Below are positions 42,947 to 51,700 of a stretch of DNA of 64,000 nucleotides, piece after piece. The stretch is taken from assembly GCA_017962375.1 (NCBI GenBank), contig JAGCVJ010000015.1:186001-250000 (forward strand). The letters run 5' to 3'. Source of the DNA: Bacteroidales bacterium (GTDB lineage: Bacteria; Bacteroidota; Bacteroidia; Bacteroidales; UBA932). Position numbers and translations under genes: made by a program. Position 1 is the stretch's first letter; every line of letters starts with the position of its first letter. Under the pieces are notes generated by a model, which was not told the origin of the DNA, searched no databases, and saw only the letters and a program-made list of their open reading frames with translations.

Positions 42947-45900
42947 TCACTTCAAAGAACTCAACAGCTCGTAGGCGCGGCTTATGGAATCCACCCTAGG
43001 AACTTTCACCCATAACCTGTTGTTTTGCTGCTGATAATTCACTTTCCAGTTTCTGTGCGATGCAATCAGGCTCATTATCCGCTGGTATTTTTCCGTGCGG
43101 TAGAAAGCGGAAGAAGGGTCGGAGACAAAATACATCAGCATCATTCCCTGCTTGAGAGTTATCTTTTCAAAGCCCAGGCTTATTGCCAGATGCCTCAGCC
43201 TTACAACATACGAAAGCTGCTTCACAGGCTCAGGCGGAGGGCCAAACCTGTCTTCCAGAGAAGAGAGGAAAGAGTCTATTCCGTCGTCGTCTTTCATGGC
43301 GTCCAGCTCCTTGTAGAGCTTGATCTTTTCCGTGGCCTGGCTGATGTAGTCGTCCGGAATGTAGATTTCCATATCGGTATCTACTGCGCAGTCCGCAACA
43401 AACTGCACATCTTCCTCCGGATGCTCTTCTATATCCGTTCTGGAGGAGTTTATCTCTATGAAGGCCTCGGCGAGAATTCTCTGGTAGGTCTCAAATCCCA
43501 TATCGGCAATAAATCCGCTCTGTTCTCCGCCCAAAAGATTTCCGGCCCCTCTTATATCCAGATCCTGCATCGCGATATTGAAGCCGCTGCCCAGCTCGCT
43601 GAAAGCCTCTATTGCCTTTATCCTGCGCTTGGCATCATCGCTGATGGAAGCCATCGGAGGCACTATCAGATAGCAGTAGGCCTTGAGGCTGCTGCGCCCC
43701 ACCCTGCCTCTGAGCTGGTGTAGATCGCTCAGGCCGAACATCTGTGCCTGGCTGATAATCATTGTATTGGCATTCGGGATATCTATTCCGTTCTCTATGA
43801 TGGTAGTGGATATCAGCACGTCATAGTCTCCGTTTATGAAGTCCAGCATCCTGCTCTCCAGCTCCGACGGCTCCATCTGCCCGTGGCCGGTTACTGTTCT
43901 GGCTGAAGGGCAGATTCTCCTTATCATCTGCTCCAAAGCCGGAAGGTCTTCCACCTTGTTGTGAACGAAGAACACCTGGCCTCCGCGGGAAAGCTCGTAG
44001 TCTATGGCTTCCTTTATTCGGTCTTCGTTGAAGTCTATTATTTCCGTCTGCACCGGTATGCGGTTTGGCGGAGGAGTGTTTATAATGGAAAGGTCTCTGG
44101 CCCCGAGCAGAGAGAACTGCAGGGTACGTGGAATTGGCGTAGCCGTAAGTGTCAGAGTATCAACCTCTACCTTCAACTGACGCAGTCTTTCCTTTGCGGA
44201 AACCCCGAACTTTTGCTCCTCGTCCACTATCAGAAGCCCGAGATCCTTGAACTTGATGTTTTTGTTCAGAAGGCGGTGGGTGCCTATGATTATGTCTATT
44301 CTTCCGTCAGCGATTTTGGCAGTAATCTCTCTTATGTCCCTGGCTGAGCGCAGGCGGGAAATATAATCCACATTGCATGGATATTTTGCAAGCCTTTCCG
44401 TGAATGTCTTGTAATGCTGCAGCGCCAGGATGGTGGTAGGCACCAGCACGCATACCTGCTTGCTGTCGCAGACCGCCTTGAAAGCGGCCCTGATAGCCAC
44501 CTCTGTCTTGCCGAAGCCAACATCGCCGCAAACCAGGCGGTCCATAGGGTTAGGGCTTTCCATATCCTGCTTGATGGCCTTGGAAGCTGCCGTCTGGTCC
44601 GGAGTGTCCTCAAACATAAACGACGCTTCCAGTTCGTCCTGCAGATAGCTGTCTGCGGAAAATGCAAATCCCCGGGTCTGCTTCCTTTCCGCATAAAGGG
44701 CTATAAGCTCCTTGGCTATGTCCTTGATCTTGGCCTTGGTAGCGGTTTTGAGCTTGGTCCATGCCCCGCTTCCCAGCTTGTATATCTTGGGAGGCACTCC
44801 GTCTTTGCTCTTGTACTTGGAGATCTTGTGAAGGCTGTGCACGGAAACAAATATCACGTCTCCATCGCGATACATAATCTTTATAGCCTCCTGCATCTTT
44901 CCCCCTATACTGGTCTTGAGCAAGCCGCCGAAAATTCCCACTCCGTGGTCTATGTGCACTATATAGTCTCCAACGTGGAACGCGTTCAAATCTTCTATAG
45001 CCAGTCTTTCGCTCCTCTCCACCTCGCGCCTTAGCTTTACCCTGTGATACCTCTCGAAAATCTGGTGATCCGTATAAAGGCACATCTTGGCAGAAGGGCA
45101 AACGAAGCCTTCGTGAACCGAACTCTGAAGATGCTCAAAATGCAGATTCTCTCCGGAATCTATATGCGAAGAATCCTTGAAAATATTGCGGATTCTCTCT
45201 ATCTGCTCCAAGGAAGGAGAGCTTATGTAAACCGTGTAACCTTCTGCTGTTCTTTTTCTTATGTCATCTGCCAGCAAGGCGAAGTTCTTATTGAAGGAAG
45301 GCTGTGGAGAGCAAGGAACCTCAGCCGTTTCATCAGGAGTTTCCACTATATTTCTTCCGTTCAGCGATACCGTCCTGTAACCTTCGTAAAGGTTTTCCAG
45401 ACGCTCGAAGGTGTCGTGCCAGATTATGCAGTTCTCCTTTCCTATATAATCGAATATGGTTTGCCCTCCCAGCGCAATTACGGAAGCGCTCTTGTTCAGG
45501 TCCGGAAATATCTCCACGCTCTCCACTTTCTCCACAGACCTCTGGCTGTCTATGTTGAACTTGCTTATAGACTCCACCTCATTCCCGAAGAAATCCAGCC
45601 TGTAAGGCACGTTGTCAGAGTAAGAGAATATGTCCACGATTCCTCCCCTGACTGCAAACTGCCCCGGCTCTGAAACAAAATCCACCTTCTCGAATCCTGA
45701 AGACGAAAGCGTTTCTTTCAGGCTCTCGAAGTTTGTTTCCTCCCCTTGCTTTACGGTGAGTATGCTTTTTGCCACCGCCTGGCGGCTGACTATCTTTTCC
45801 TTGACCGGATCGGGATAAGTAACTATCAATATATCAGAAAAATCCGGCTTGAAAGCATTTATCGCGCTGATTGTTATGCTCCTTTGGACCTTGTTGGAAG

Positions 45901-46210
45901 AGTCCTTTATAGACACTATCTTTGTAGAGGCTAAAGCGGAAGACGGGAAATAGAAGACATTGTCTCCGAACAGAGGATAGAGGTCGCCGCACATGTATTC
46001 AGCAGCCTCCTTGCTGTCTTCTATGATAAGATGGATATGCCCAGATGAGCTGTTTTTGACGGCAGAGTGCAAAAAGAACCCTTTGGAAGAAGCGAAAAGT
46101 CCTTTTATTACAGCCGATGAACCAGAAGAAGGCTCATCGATGAACGAAGAAATCTTTTTCACTGCCTCCAAGCCTGAAAACTTGGATATTATACCCTCCA
46201 TCTGTCCCAT
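42947..46210 (-). CDS. mfd: Transcription-repair coupling factor
   Basis: 1087 residues, typical of Mfd in Bacteroidota. An N-terminal UvrB-like region, the RNA polymerase interaction domain (around 'AIEDLNAFHVGDYIVHIDHGVGIFGGL'), and superfamily 2 translocase motifs are visible: 'DRLVCGDVGFGKTEVAIRAAFKAV' (Walker A), 'LLIVDEEQKFGV' (DEEQ Walker B), 'LTATPIPRTLQFSLLGARDLSIINTPPPNRIPVQT', 'TTIIENGIDIPNANTMII' and 'QLRGRVGRS'. It removes stalled RNA polymerase and recruits UvrA. Two ATGs (46210 and 46201) are possible; a -7 element lies 10 nt upstream of the first, leaving a short leader either way. Confidence 0.97.
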   Translation of the reverse strand: MGQMEGIISKFSGLEAVKKISSFIDEPSSGSSAVIKGLFASSKGFFLHSAVKNSSSGHIHLIIEDSKEAAEYMCGDLYPLFGDNVFYFPSSALASTKIVSIKDSSNKVQRSITISAINAFKPDFSDILIVTYPDPVKEKIVSRQAVAKSILTVKQGEETNFESLKETLSSSGFEKVDFVSEPGQFAVRGGIVDIFSYSDNVPYRLDFFGNEVESISKFNIDSQRSVEKVESVEIFPDLNKSASVIALGGQTIFDYIGKENCIIWHDTFERLENLYEGYRTVSLNGRNIVETPDETAEVPCSPQPSFNKNFALLADDIRKRTAEGYTVYISSPSLEQIERIRNIFKDSSHIDSGENLHFEHLQSSVHEGFVCPSAKMCLYTDHQIFERYHRVKLRREVERSERLAIEDLNAFHVGDYIVHIDHGVGIFGGLLKTSIGGKMQEAIKIMYRDGDVIFVSVHSLHKISKYKSKDGVPPKIYKLGSGAWTKLKTATKAKIKDIAKELIALYAERKQTRGFAFSADSYLQDELEASFMFEDTPDQTAASKAIKQDMESPNPMDRLVCGDVGFGKTEVAIRAAFKAVCDSKQVCVLVPTTILALQHYKTFTERLAKYPCNVDYISRLRSARDIREITAKIADGRIDIIIGTHRLLNKNIKFKDLGLLIVDEEQKFGVSAKERLRQLKVEVDTLTLTATPIPRTLQFSLLGARDLSIINTPPPNRIPVQTEIIDFNEDRIKEAIDYELSRGGQVFFVHNKVEDLPALEQMIRRICPSARTVTGHGQMEPSELESRMLDFINGDYDVLISTTIIENGIDIPNANTMIISQAQMFGLSDLHQLRGRVGRSSLKAYCYLIVPPMASISDDAKRRIKAIEAFSELGSGFNIAMQDLDIRGAGNLLGGEQSGFIADMGFETYQRILAEAFIEINSSRTDIEEHPEEDVQFVADCAVDTDMEIYIPDDYISQATEKIKLYKELDAMKDDDGIDSFLSSLEDRFGPPPEPVKQLSYVVRLRHLAISLGFEKITLKQGMMLMYFVSDPSSAFYRTEKYQRIMSLIASHRNWKVNYQQQNNRLWVKVPRVDSISRAYELLSSLK

Positions 46211-46506
46211 CTTGCACCGGCAAAGTTAAAAAATATGTTATTAACCCTGTTGATAACTTTGTTAAAAAACACGGCAGAAATTTTTTGTGGAAAAACCAGC
46301 AGGATAGGCACAGGAAAACACCAGGTTTGTACACATTGGCAAACAAATAAAATCGGCCTCTGAAATTACTCCTGCAAAGGTTTTCAAAGTTTTCAACATT
46401 ATCCACAGGATACTACAATAACCAAAAGCTTTTTTAAAAAATTATATAGTATTTGTTTTAAGTGGACGAAAAATAAAGTAACTTTCGTTTCCAAAGATTT
46501 TGAAAT
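46211..46506. other. AT-rich mfd-ruvB intergenic region with DnaA-box-like sequences
   Basis: This 296-bp divergent gap has no gene. It holds a perfect TTATCCACA at 46399-46407 preceded directly by TTTTCAACA (46390-46398); TTTTCCACA on the minus strand (46286-46294); TTATCAACA on the minus strand (46248-46256); and TTGTACACA (46327-46335). A run of A/T follows near 46430-46460. The mfd -7 element TAACTTTG lies at 46221-46228 on the minus strand, and a weaker TAACTTTC precedes ruvB. The box density fits DnaA binding, either for regulation or as an origin candidate; AT-richness alone makes some matches expected. Confidence 0.5.
46221..46228 (-). promoter_or_regulatory. -7 promoter element (TAACTTTG) of mfd
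   Basis: TAACTTTG on the minus strand matches TAnnTTTG and ends 10 nt before the first mfd ATG, giving a leader of roughly 6 nt (or 15 nt for the ATG at 46201). Confidence 0.45.
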
Positions 46507-47544
46507 ATGTACTCAGACGACAGCGATATACAGAATTTTAATCCCAGAGAGATAGATTCCACTTCAGAGCGTGATGTAGAAAGTCTGGTCAGGCCCAAGG
46601 AATTTTCCGACTTTTCCGGCCAGGACAAGGTGGTGGAGAACCTGAAGGTTTTCGTGAAGGCTGCCAAGATGAGGGGCGAGGCTCTGGACCACACCCTGCT
46701 TTTCGGTCCTCCGGGCCTGGGAAAGACCACCCTTGCCAACATTATCGCCAATGAAATGGCTGTGGACATGAAAGTGACTTCCGGACCTATCCTGGACAAG
46801 CCGGGCGATCTGGCAGGTCTTCTTACTTCTCTTGAAACGGGAGACGTTCTTTTCATAGACGAGATCCATAGGCTTCCTAAAATCGTTGAAGAATATCTTT
46901 ACTCAGCGATGGAGGATTTCCGCATAGACATTATGATAGACAAGGGTCCCGGCGCCAGAAGCGTGCAGATAACCCTTAACCCTTTCACCCTTGTAGGAGC
47001 CACCACCAGAAGCGGCCTTTTGTCTTCTCCTCTAAGGGCCAGGTTCGGCATAAACTGTCATCTGGAGTATTACAACACGGAAACTCTCCAGAAAATCATA
47101 AAGCGTTCCGCCAGGATTTTGGAAATTGACATTGATGACCAGGCTTCCAAGGAAATCGCCTGCCGCAGCCGCGGAACTCCGCGTATTGCCAATTCTCTTC
47201 TTAGAAGAGTCAGGGACTTTGCCCAGGTAAAAGGCAATGGAGACGTGGATCTTGAGATTACCAGATATTCCCTGGATGCCCTCAACATAGACAAGCGTGG
47301 CCTGGATATGATGGACAACAAGATCCTTTCTACCATCATTTCCAAGTTCAAGGGCGGTCCTGTGGGCCTTACCACCATTGCCACCGCTGTCGGCGAAGAT
47401 GCCGGCACTATAGAAGAAGTTTATGAACCGTTCCTTATCCAGGAAGGCTTCATCAGGAGAACTCCGAGAGGAAGAGAAGTAACCGACCTCAGCTACAGGC
47501 ATCTCGGAATAGACAAATACAAAAACGATCTTTCACTGTTCTAA
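46507..47544 (+). CDS. ruvB: Holliday junction branch migration ATPase RuvB
   Basis: 345 residues. Walker [10 protein letters not shown] near 61-69, '[31 protein letters not shown]' (Walker B), '[21 protein letters not shown]' (sensor 1), and the C-terminal winged helix '[38 protein letters not shown]'. It drives branch migration with RuvA and RuvC, which are not in the window. Divergent from mfd across the DnaA-box region. Confidence 0.97.
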   Translation: MYSDDSDIQNFNPREIDSTSERDVESLVRPKEFSDFSGQDKVVENLKVFVKAAKMRGEALDHTLLFGPPGLGKTTLANIIANEMAVDMKVTSGPILDKPGDLAGLLTSLETGDVLFIDEIHRLPKIVEEYLYSAMEDFRIDIMIDKGPGARSVQITLNPFTLVGATTRSGLLSSPLRARFGINCHLEYYNTETLQKIIKRSARILEIDIDDQASKEIACRSRGTPRIANSLLRRVRDFAQVKGNGDVDLEITRYSLDALNIDKRGLDMMDNKILSTIISKFKGGPVGLTTIATAVGEDAGTIEEVYEPFLIQEGFIRRTPRGREVTDLSYRHLGIDKYKNDLSLF

Positions 47545-47586
47545 AACATACAGTAAATATTATTACAGTAAAATAACTATACAATT

Positions 47587-48801
47587 ATGAAGAAGCTCCT
47601 TATCCTAATCATCGTTTCATTATTGTCTATAGACGCATTTGCTTGCACTTCAGCCATTTTCACAGGAAAATGCACAAAAGACGGCAGGCCTTTGATGTGG
47701 AAAAACCGCGATACGGGCGAGCTCAACAACCGCCTGGAATATATAAAAGGAAAGAAATACGGATTTGTAGGTCTTGTAAATTCTCCTCATAAGGGCGGCG
47801 AAGTCTGGGCCGGTAGCAACGAGGTTGGTTTTTGCATAATGAATACTGCAAGTTACAACCTTGCCATTCCGGAGGAAAAGGACCTGCAGGATGGAGAGGG
47901 AACTTTGATGTACAAGGCCCTGAGCCTTTGCAGAACTCTCGAGGATTTTGAGAATCTTCTCGATACCATAAAAAAGCCTCTGGCTGTTGAAGCCAATTTC
48001 GGAGTTATTGACGCAGAGGGCGGTGCTGCCTACTATGAGGTAAATACTAGAACTTGGGTAAAGTTTGATGCCAACGATCCAAAGCTTGCTCCTGAAGGTT
48101 ACCTTATCTGGACCAACTATTCCAGAAGCGGAAGAGAAGACAAAGGTATGGGATATGTTAGATGGGGTAACGCTACAGACATAGTTGAAAAGGCTTACAA
48201 AGAAGGAGTGAAATTCACTCCAGAATGGATAATGGATAAACTTTCCAGATCGTTCTATCATTCTGTGCTCAAGGCAGATCTGAGAGATTCAGACATCGCC
48301 GACAAAACAAACGGCTGGTTCATAGATCAGGATTTCATCCCTAGAAAATCCACCTCAGCGATCTCCATTTTCCAGGGCGTTAAGGAAGGTGAAAATGCAG
48401 CCAACACAATTTACTGGTGCGGCATGGGATACGGTCCTTTGGCAGTTATGGTTCCTGTGTTTATGGCTTATCCTAAGATGATTCCTTCCACCCTCACCAA
48501 AGGCTCATCCAAGGTAAAGAAGAACAACTGCTGGGTTTGTGATCAGATTCTGAATCTGAAGAAAGAGCTCTTCCCTATCGTAAGGGGCAACGGCAACAAG
48601 TATTTCCACTACGGCCTGCTCTACAACAATGAAGGAACCGGTTACAGCCAGAAGCTTAAAGAATCAGAGAACAAGATTCTTGAGGAATCAGACAAAATCA
48701 TTGAAGACCTCCGAGCCGGAAATCTTGACAAAAAGCATCTGGCTTTGTTCAACAAGTATGTAGATGAGGTCCTGAAATCTGCTTACAATGACCTCAAATA
48801 A
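47587..48801 (+). CDS. Ntn-hydrolase of the choloylglycine hydrolase/acyltransferase-like family
   Basis: 404 residues. The signal peptide ends AFA, and the next residue is Cys20 ('CTSAIF'), so signal peptide removal could by itself expose the catalytic N-terminal Cys, as in other Ntn hydrolases; the same cysteine could alternatively be lipidated. Later blocks 'GRPLMWKNRDTGELNNRL' (NRD region near substrate) and 'NEVGFCIMNTASYN' fit the family, which includes bile salt hydrolases, acyl-CoA:6-APA acyltransferases and C69-type dipeptidases. The substrate is unknown. It overlaps the next gene by 14 bp, so a functional pairing is likely. Confidence 0.75.
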   Translation: MKKLLILIIVSLLSIDAFACTSAIFTGKCTKDGRPLMWKNRDTGELNNRLEYIKGKKYGFVGLVNSPHKGGEVWAGSNEVGFCIMNTASYNLAIPEEKDLQDGEGTLMYKALSLCRTLEDFENLLDTIKKPLAVEANFGVIDAEGGAAYYEVNTRTWVKFDANDPKLAPEGYLIWTNYSRSGREDKGMGYVRWGNATDIVEKAYKEGVKFTPEWIMDKLSRSFYHSVLKADLRDSDIADKTNGWFIDQDFIPRKSTSAISIFQGVKEGENAANTIYWCGMGYGPLAVMVPVFMAYPKMIPSTLTKGSSKVKKNNCWVCDQILNLKKELFPIVRGNGNKYFHYGLLYNNEGTGYSQKLKESENKILEESDKIIEDLRAGNLDKKHLALFNKYVDEVLKSAYNDLK

Positions 48802-49294
48802 ACAGTTTTTACTGGCAGTTTCTATTCTTTTTGTCAACATTATTTCTGCCCAGGACTTCAAGTTTCAGGCATCATTTAGGGAATCGGCTCAGATATACTA
48901 TTCTGATGCTATGCTGACTTTTGGTTACAATGTTTCCGAAAATAATGTACTTGGCTTGGGAGTGGGATATTCGTATATGTCAGATGACGCCAGTCCGGGA
49001 GAAGCTGAAGGTATTCCAGTAGCTTTATACTACAGACATTATTTTCATTTTGGAAAGACAAGCCGACTGTCCATTTGCACGGACCTTTTATTAGGAGGAA
49101 CCAGCTATACCAAAATTAAAGGTTATCACAAGCACGACAAAAATCCTCCTGAAAAAGGAGATTGGATATTATATGGTAGTTTTCAGCCCAGCCTTGACAT
49201 AGGACTGGGCAAGAAAAGACGTTCGCATATATTCCTGGGACCTACTATACTTCCTTCTGTTGGACTGCATCTGGGATATGCAGTGTCCTTCTAG
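48788..49294 (+). CDS. Small secreted beta-barrel-like protein
   Basis: 168 residues with a signal peptide ('MTSNKQFLLAVSILFVNIISAQ'). The remainder alternates hydrophobic and polar residues with many Tyr and Gly ('MLTFGYNVSENNVLGLGVGYSYM', 'PVALYYRHYFHFGKTSRLSICTDLLLGGTSY', 'SFQPSLDIGLGKKRRSHIFLGPTILPSVGLHLGYAVSF'), ending in a strand with terminal Phe, as in small OmpA/OprF-like outer-membrane barrels. It overlaps the end of the Ntn-hydrolase gene by 14 bp. Function is unknown. Its TAG stop overlaps the stop of the convergent hexosaminidase gene on CTAG. Confidence 0.7.
   Translation: MTSNKQFLLAVSILFVNIISAQDFKFQASFRESAQIYYSDAMLTFGYNVSENNVLGLGVGYSYMSDDASPGEAEGIPVALYYRHYFHFGKTSRLSICTDLLLGGTSYTKIKGYHKHDKNPPEKGDWILYGSFQPSLDIGLGKKRRSHIFLGPTILPSVGLHLGYAVSF
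49137..49163 (-). terminator. Intrinsic terminator for the hexosaminidase gene, inside the small barrel gene
   Basis: On the minus strand an AATCTCCT/AGGAG(G)ATT stem with one bulged G and a TTTTC loop is followed by TTTTG. It faces hexosaminidase transcripts and lies antisense within the barrel gene. The stem is moderate, so confidence is limited. Confidence 0.5.
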
Positions 49295-51672
49295 TAGATT
49301 TTCAGCGGAGTAAGGAAGAAATTCTGGCCGTCCGATTCTCCTGTTACCGTGATTCTTATGCTCTTAACTTTTGTATTAGGAGTAAGCACTATGCGGCTGC
49401 AGTCAACTTCTGTCTTGCCCTTGTAGTTCACTCCGTCTTCAGAATATTCCGCATAGCCTTCGGTAAGTCCGTAGAAGTCCACGTTTGCCCTTCCTGTTAC
49501 AATGTCTATAATGGAACAATATACAGGCTCGTCAAATATGAACGTGATGTAGTCTCCCGCCTTTGCCCTTCCTTCAAATCTGCAGTATGCATTTTCCTTG
49601 TATTCCTTGAGAATGCTGAGGTTTTTCTCCGATGCCCTCATATTGGTCTCAATTTCAAAATAAGGCCGGAGAATTATATCTTGAAGCGGCACGTTTGAGA
49701 CGGCAACTCCTACTGAATGCAAAGTGTCTGACACAAATGTTGCAAACCTGTATTTTGCTATATCTTGGGTTATTATAGGCTCTTTGTAAACATACTTGTA
49801 ATTTGTTGTGTCTTTCTGGCCCCTGATGTTTCCGATTTCTGTCTGAGGTGATACAATGGCATACTTTATAACTGCTCCTTCGTACGGCGCGGTGGCTGTA
49901 ATTGTGTAGAAATTCGGAATGATATAAGATCCGTCCATTGGCCCGTCCTGCATAGGAACAAGTTCCGCCTTGACTTCCGGATAAGGCACCCTGAACCTTA
50001 TTCCCATATTTTCAAGCCTTGCAAAATGTGCCTGAGTCAGACGGTCATAGAAATACTTGTAGTTGGCGGCGCTGTCTGCAATTGTCCTGGAAGTTCCCCA
50101 GCCGATTTCAGCAAGTGCGCAGAGCCTCGGGAACATCTGGTATTCCACAAAGTTTTCAGGACGGTTTCCTAGTTCTTCCCATAGTCCGGCCTGCACTCCA
50201 ACCACGTGTTTCTTTGCAAGTTCCAGATTTGAAGCGGCCTTTCCTGCGTCTTTTCCCGCAGCAGCAAGTTTGATAGGATCGTATGAATAAATAACTTCCA
50301 GCGGAATCACTGCTGCCCAGTTATGTCCTCTTTCAATCGGAGACTGCTGCATATCCAGATAAACATATTCAGCAGCCTGCATCACGCAGTCAAATCCGTT
50401 CTGCACTGCCATCGGCCCCCACTTCTTGCTGTGCCATACGTAAATAAGGGAATTGTCCTTTATGTCATCAGCCTGCATAATCTCTTCCCATCCTGCAATT
50501 TTCTTCCCGTATTTCTTCGCGATTTTATTTACTCTCGATACAAAATACTTGTGCAGCTGCTCGGAATTCGTCATCCCTTCTTTCTTCATAAGAGCCTGGC
50601 AATCCGGACATTTCTCCCAGTTGAAACGGTTGACTTCGTCTCCTCCCATATTGATGATGCCAGAAGGAAACATCTCTGCCATCTCCTTTATGATTTTCTC
50701 GATAATCTCATAGTTACTCTCCTTTGCCACGCACCAGATTTCACGGCTGAATCCGGTCTCGTTGATAGATGTGTCTTCAGGAAATTCGCATAGGATTTCA
50801 GGATAGCTGCCGGCTATCGCGGCGCTGTGCCCCGGAGTTTCGATCTCTGGAATAATTTCTATTCCCCTATCAGCGGCATACTTTACTATATCCTTGATTT
50901 GCTGCTGAGTATAGAATCCTCCATATCTCTTGTTCCCCGATCCAAAAGATGAAGGAATAACTTCATCAGGTCCTCTCCACGCTCCTTTCTCAGTCAGCAA
51001 TGGCAAAGCCTTTATCTCTATCCTCCAACCCTGATCATCCGTCAAATGCCAATGGAATTTGTTCAACTTGTGATAAGCCATCCAGTCCAGCACCTTGTAC
51101 ACATCTTCAGCCGGCCTCCAGGTCCTAGAAACATCCAGTTCAAAACCCCTGTATTCATACTCCGGATTATCAACAATCTCTCCCTGAGGAATCTCTACAC
51201 TATTTACGAAGTTCTTGTTTTCAAAATTATATACCTGTGGCGGCAATAATTGGAGTAAAGTCTGAACACCATATAAAGAGCCAGGATTACCTCCAGATAT
51301 GATATTAATACAACTGCTTGTTGCAAAAATAGTATAGCTTCTATTCCAGCAAGCAGTTGGCAGATTTGATATGGAGATGTAATTCTTCTTTGGACTTTTT
51401 TTGCTGATTTTCAAATCTACTCCTAAAAGATTCTTGATTCTTTCCCTAAGGTAATTAGCGGTAAAGGAATCTTTGCAGACAATGACGGTGTTCTTGTCCA
51501 GGACAAAAGGCTTGGCATTTAGGTCATAGGTTACACTCTTGGGCTGAGGTAACAGCTGGGTGTAAGGGTTGTTTTTGTCAAAATGGTTTTCTGCTTCCTG
51601 GGCAAGAAGGATTTGCGGGAGCATCAATGCGGCCGCAATGGCGATTGTAGAAAGTAACCGTCTGATCTGCAT
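49291..51672 (-). CDS. GH20 beta-N-acetylhexosaminidase with C-terminal carbohydrate-binding-like domains
   Basis: 793 residues with a signal peptide. A GH20b-type domain (about 35-160) precedes the catalytic barrel: 'YRGFELDVSRTWRPAEDVYKVLDWMAYHKLNKFHWHLTDDQGWRIEIKALP' and the catalytic Asp-Glu pair in 'IINMGGDEVNRFNWEKC'. After about residue 560 come a chitobiase-C/FN3-like segment and an F5/8 type C-like domain ('YCRFEGRAKAGDYITFIFDEPVYCSIIDIVTGRANVDFYG'). It removes terminal GlcNAc or GalNAc from glycans such as mucin O-glycans or N-glycans. Likely periplasmic or surface-located. Read with the two DUF4251-type genes upstream, 28 bp apart. Confidence 0.95.
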   Translation of the reverse strand: MQIRRLLSTIAIAAALMLPQILLAQEAENHFDKNNPYTQLLPQPKSVTYDLNAKPFVLDKNTVIVCKDSFTANYLRERIKNLLGVDLKISKKSPKKNYISISNLPTACWNRSYTIFATSSCINIISGGNPGSLYGVQTLLQLLPPQVYNFENKNFVNSVEIPQGEIVDNPEYEYRGFELDVSRTWRPAEDVYKVLDWMAYHKLNKFHWHLTDDQGWRIEIKALPLLTEKGAWRGPDEVIPSSFGSGNKRYGGFYTQQQIKDIVKYAADRGIEIIPEIETPGHSAAIAGSYPEILCEFPEDTSINETGFSREIWCVAKESNYEIIEKIIKEMAEMFPSGIINMGGDEVNRFNWEKCPDCQALMKKEGMTNSEQLHKYFVSRVNKIAKKYGKKIAGWEEIMQADDIKDNSLIYVWHSKKWGPMAVQNGFDCVMQAAEYVYLDMQQSPIERGHNWAAVIPLEVIYSYDPIKLAAAGKDAGKAASNLELAKKHVVGVQAGLWEELGNRPENFVEYQMFPRLCALAEIGWGTSRTIADSAANYKYFYDRLTQAHFARLENMGIRFRVPYPEVKAELVPMQDGPMDGSYIIPNFYTITATAPYEGAVIKYAIVSPQTEIGNIRGQKDTTNYKYVYKEPIITQDIAKYRFATFVSDTLHSVGVAVSNVPLQDIILRPYFEIETNMRASEKNLSILKEYKENAYCRFEGRAKAGDYITFIFDEPVYCSIIDIVTGRANVDFYGLTEGYAEYSEDGVNYKGKTEVDCSRIVLTPNTKVKSIRITVTGESDGQNFFLTPLKIY

Positions 51673-51700
51673 AGAATTCTGTCGGGATAAAAATGAAAAA

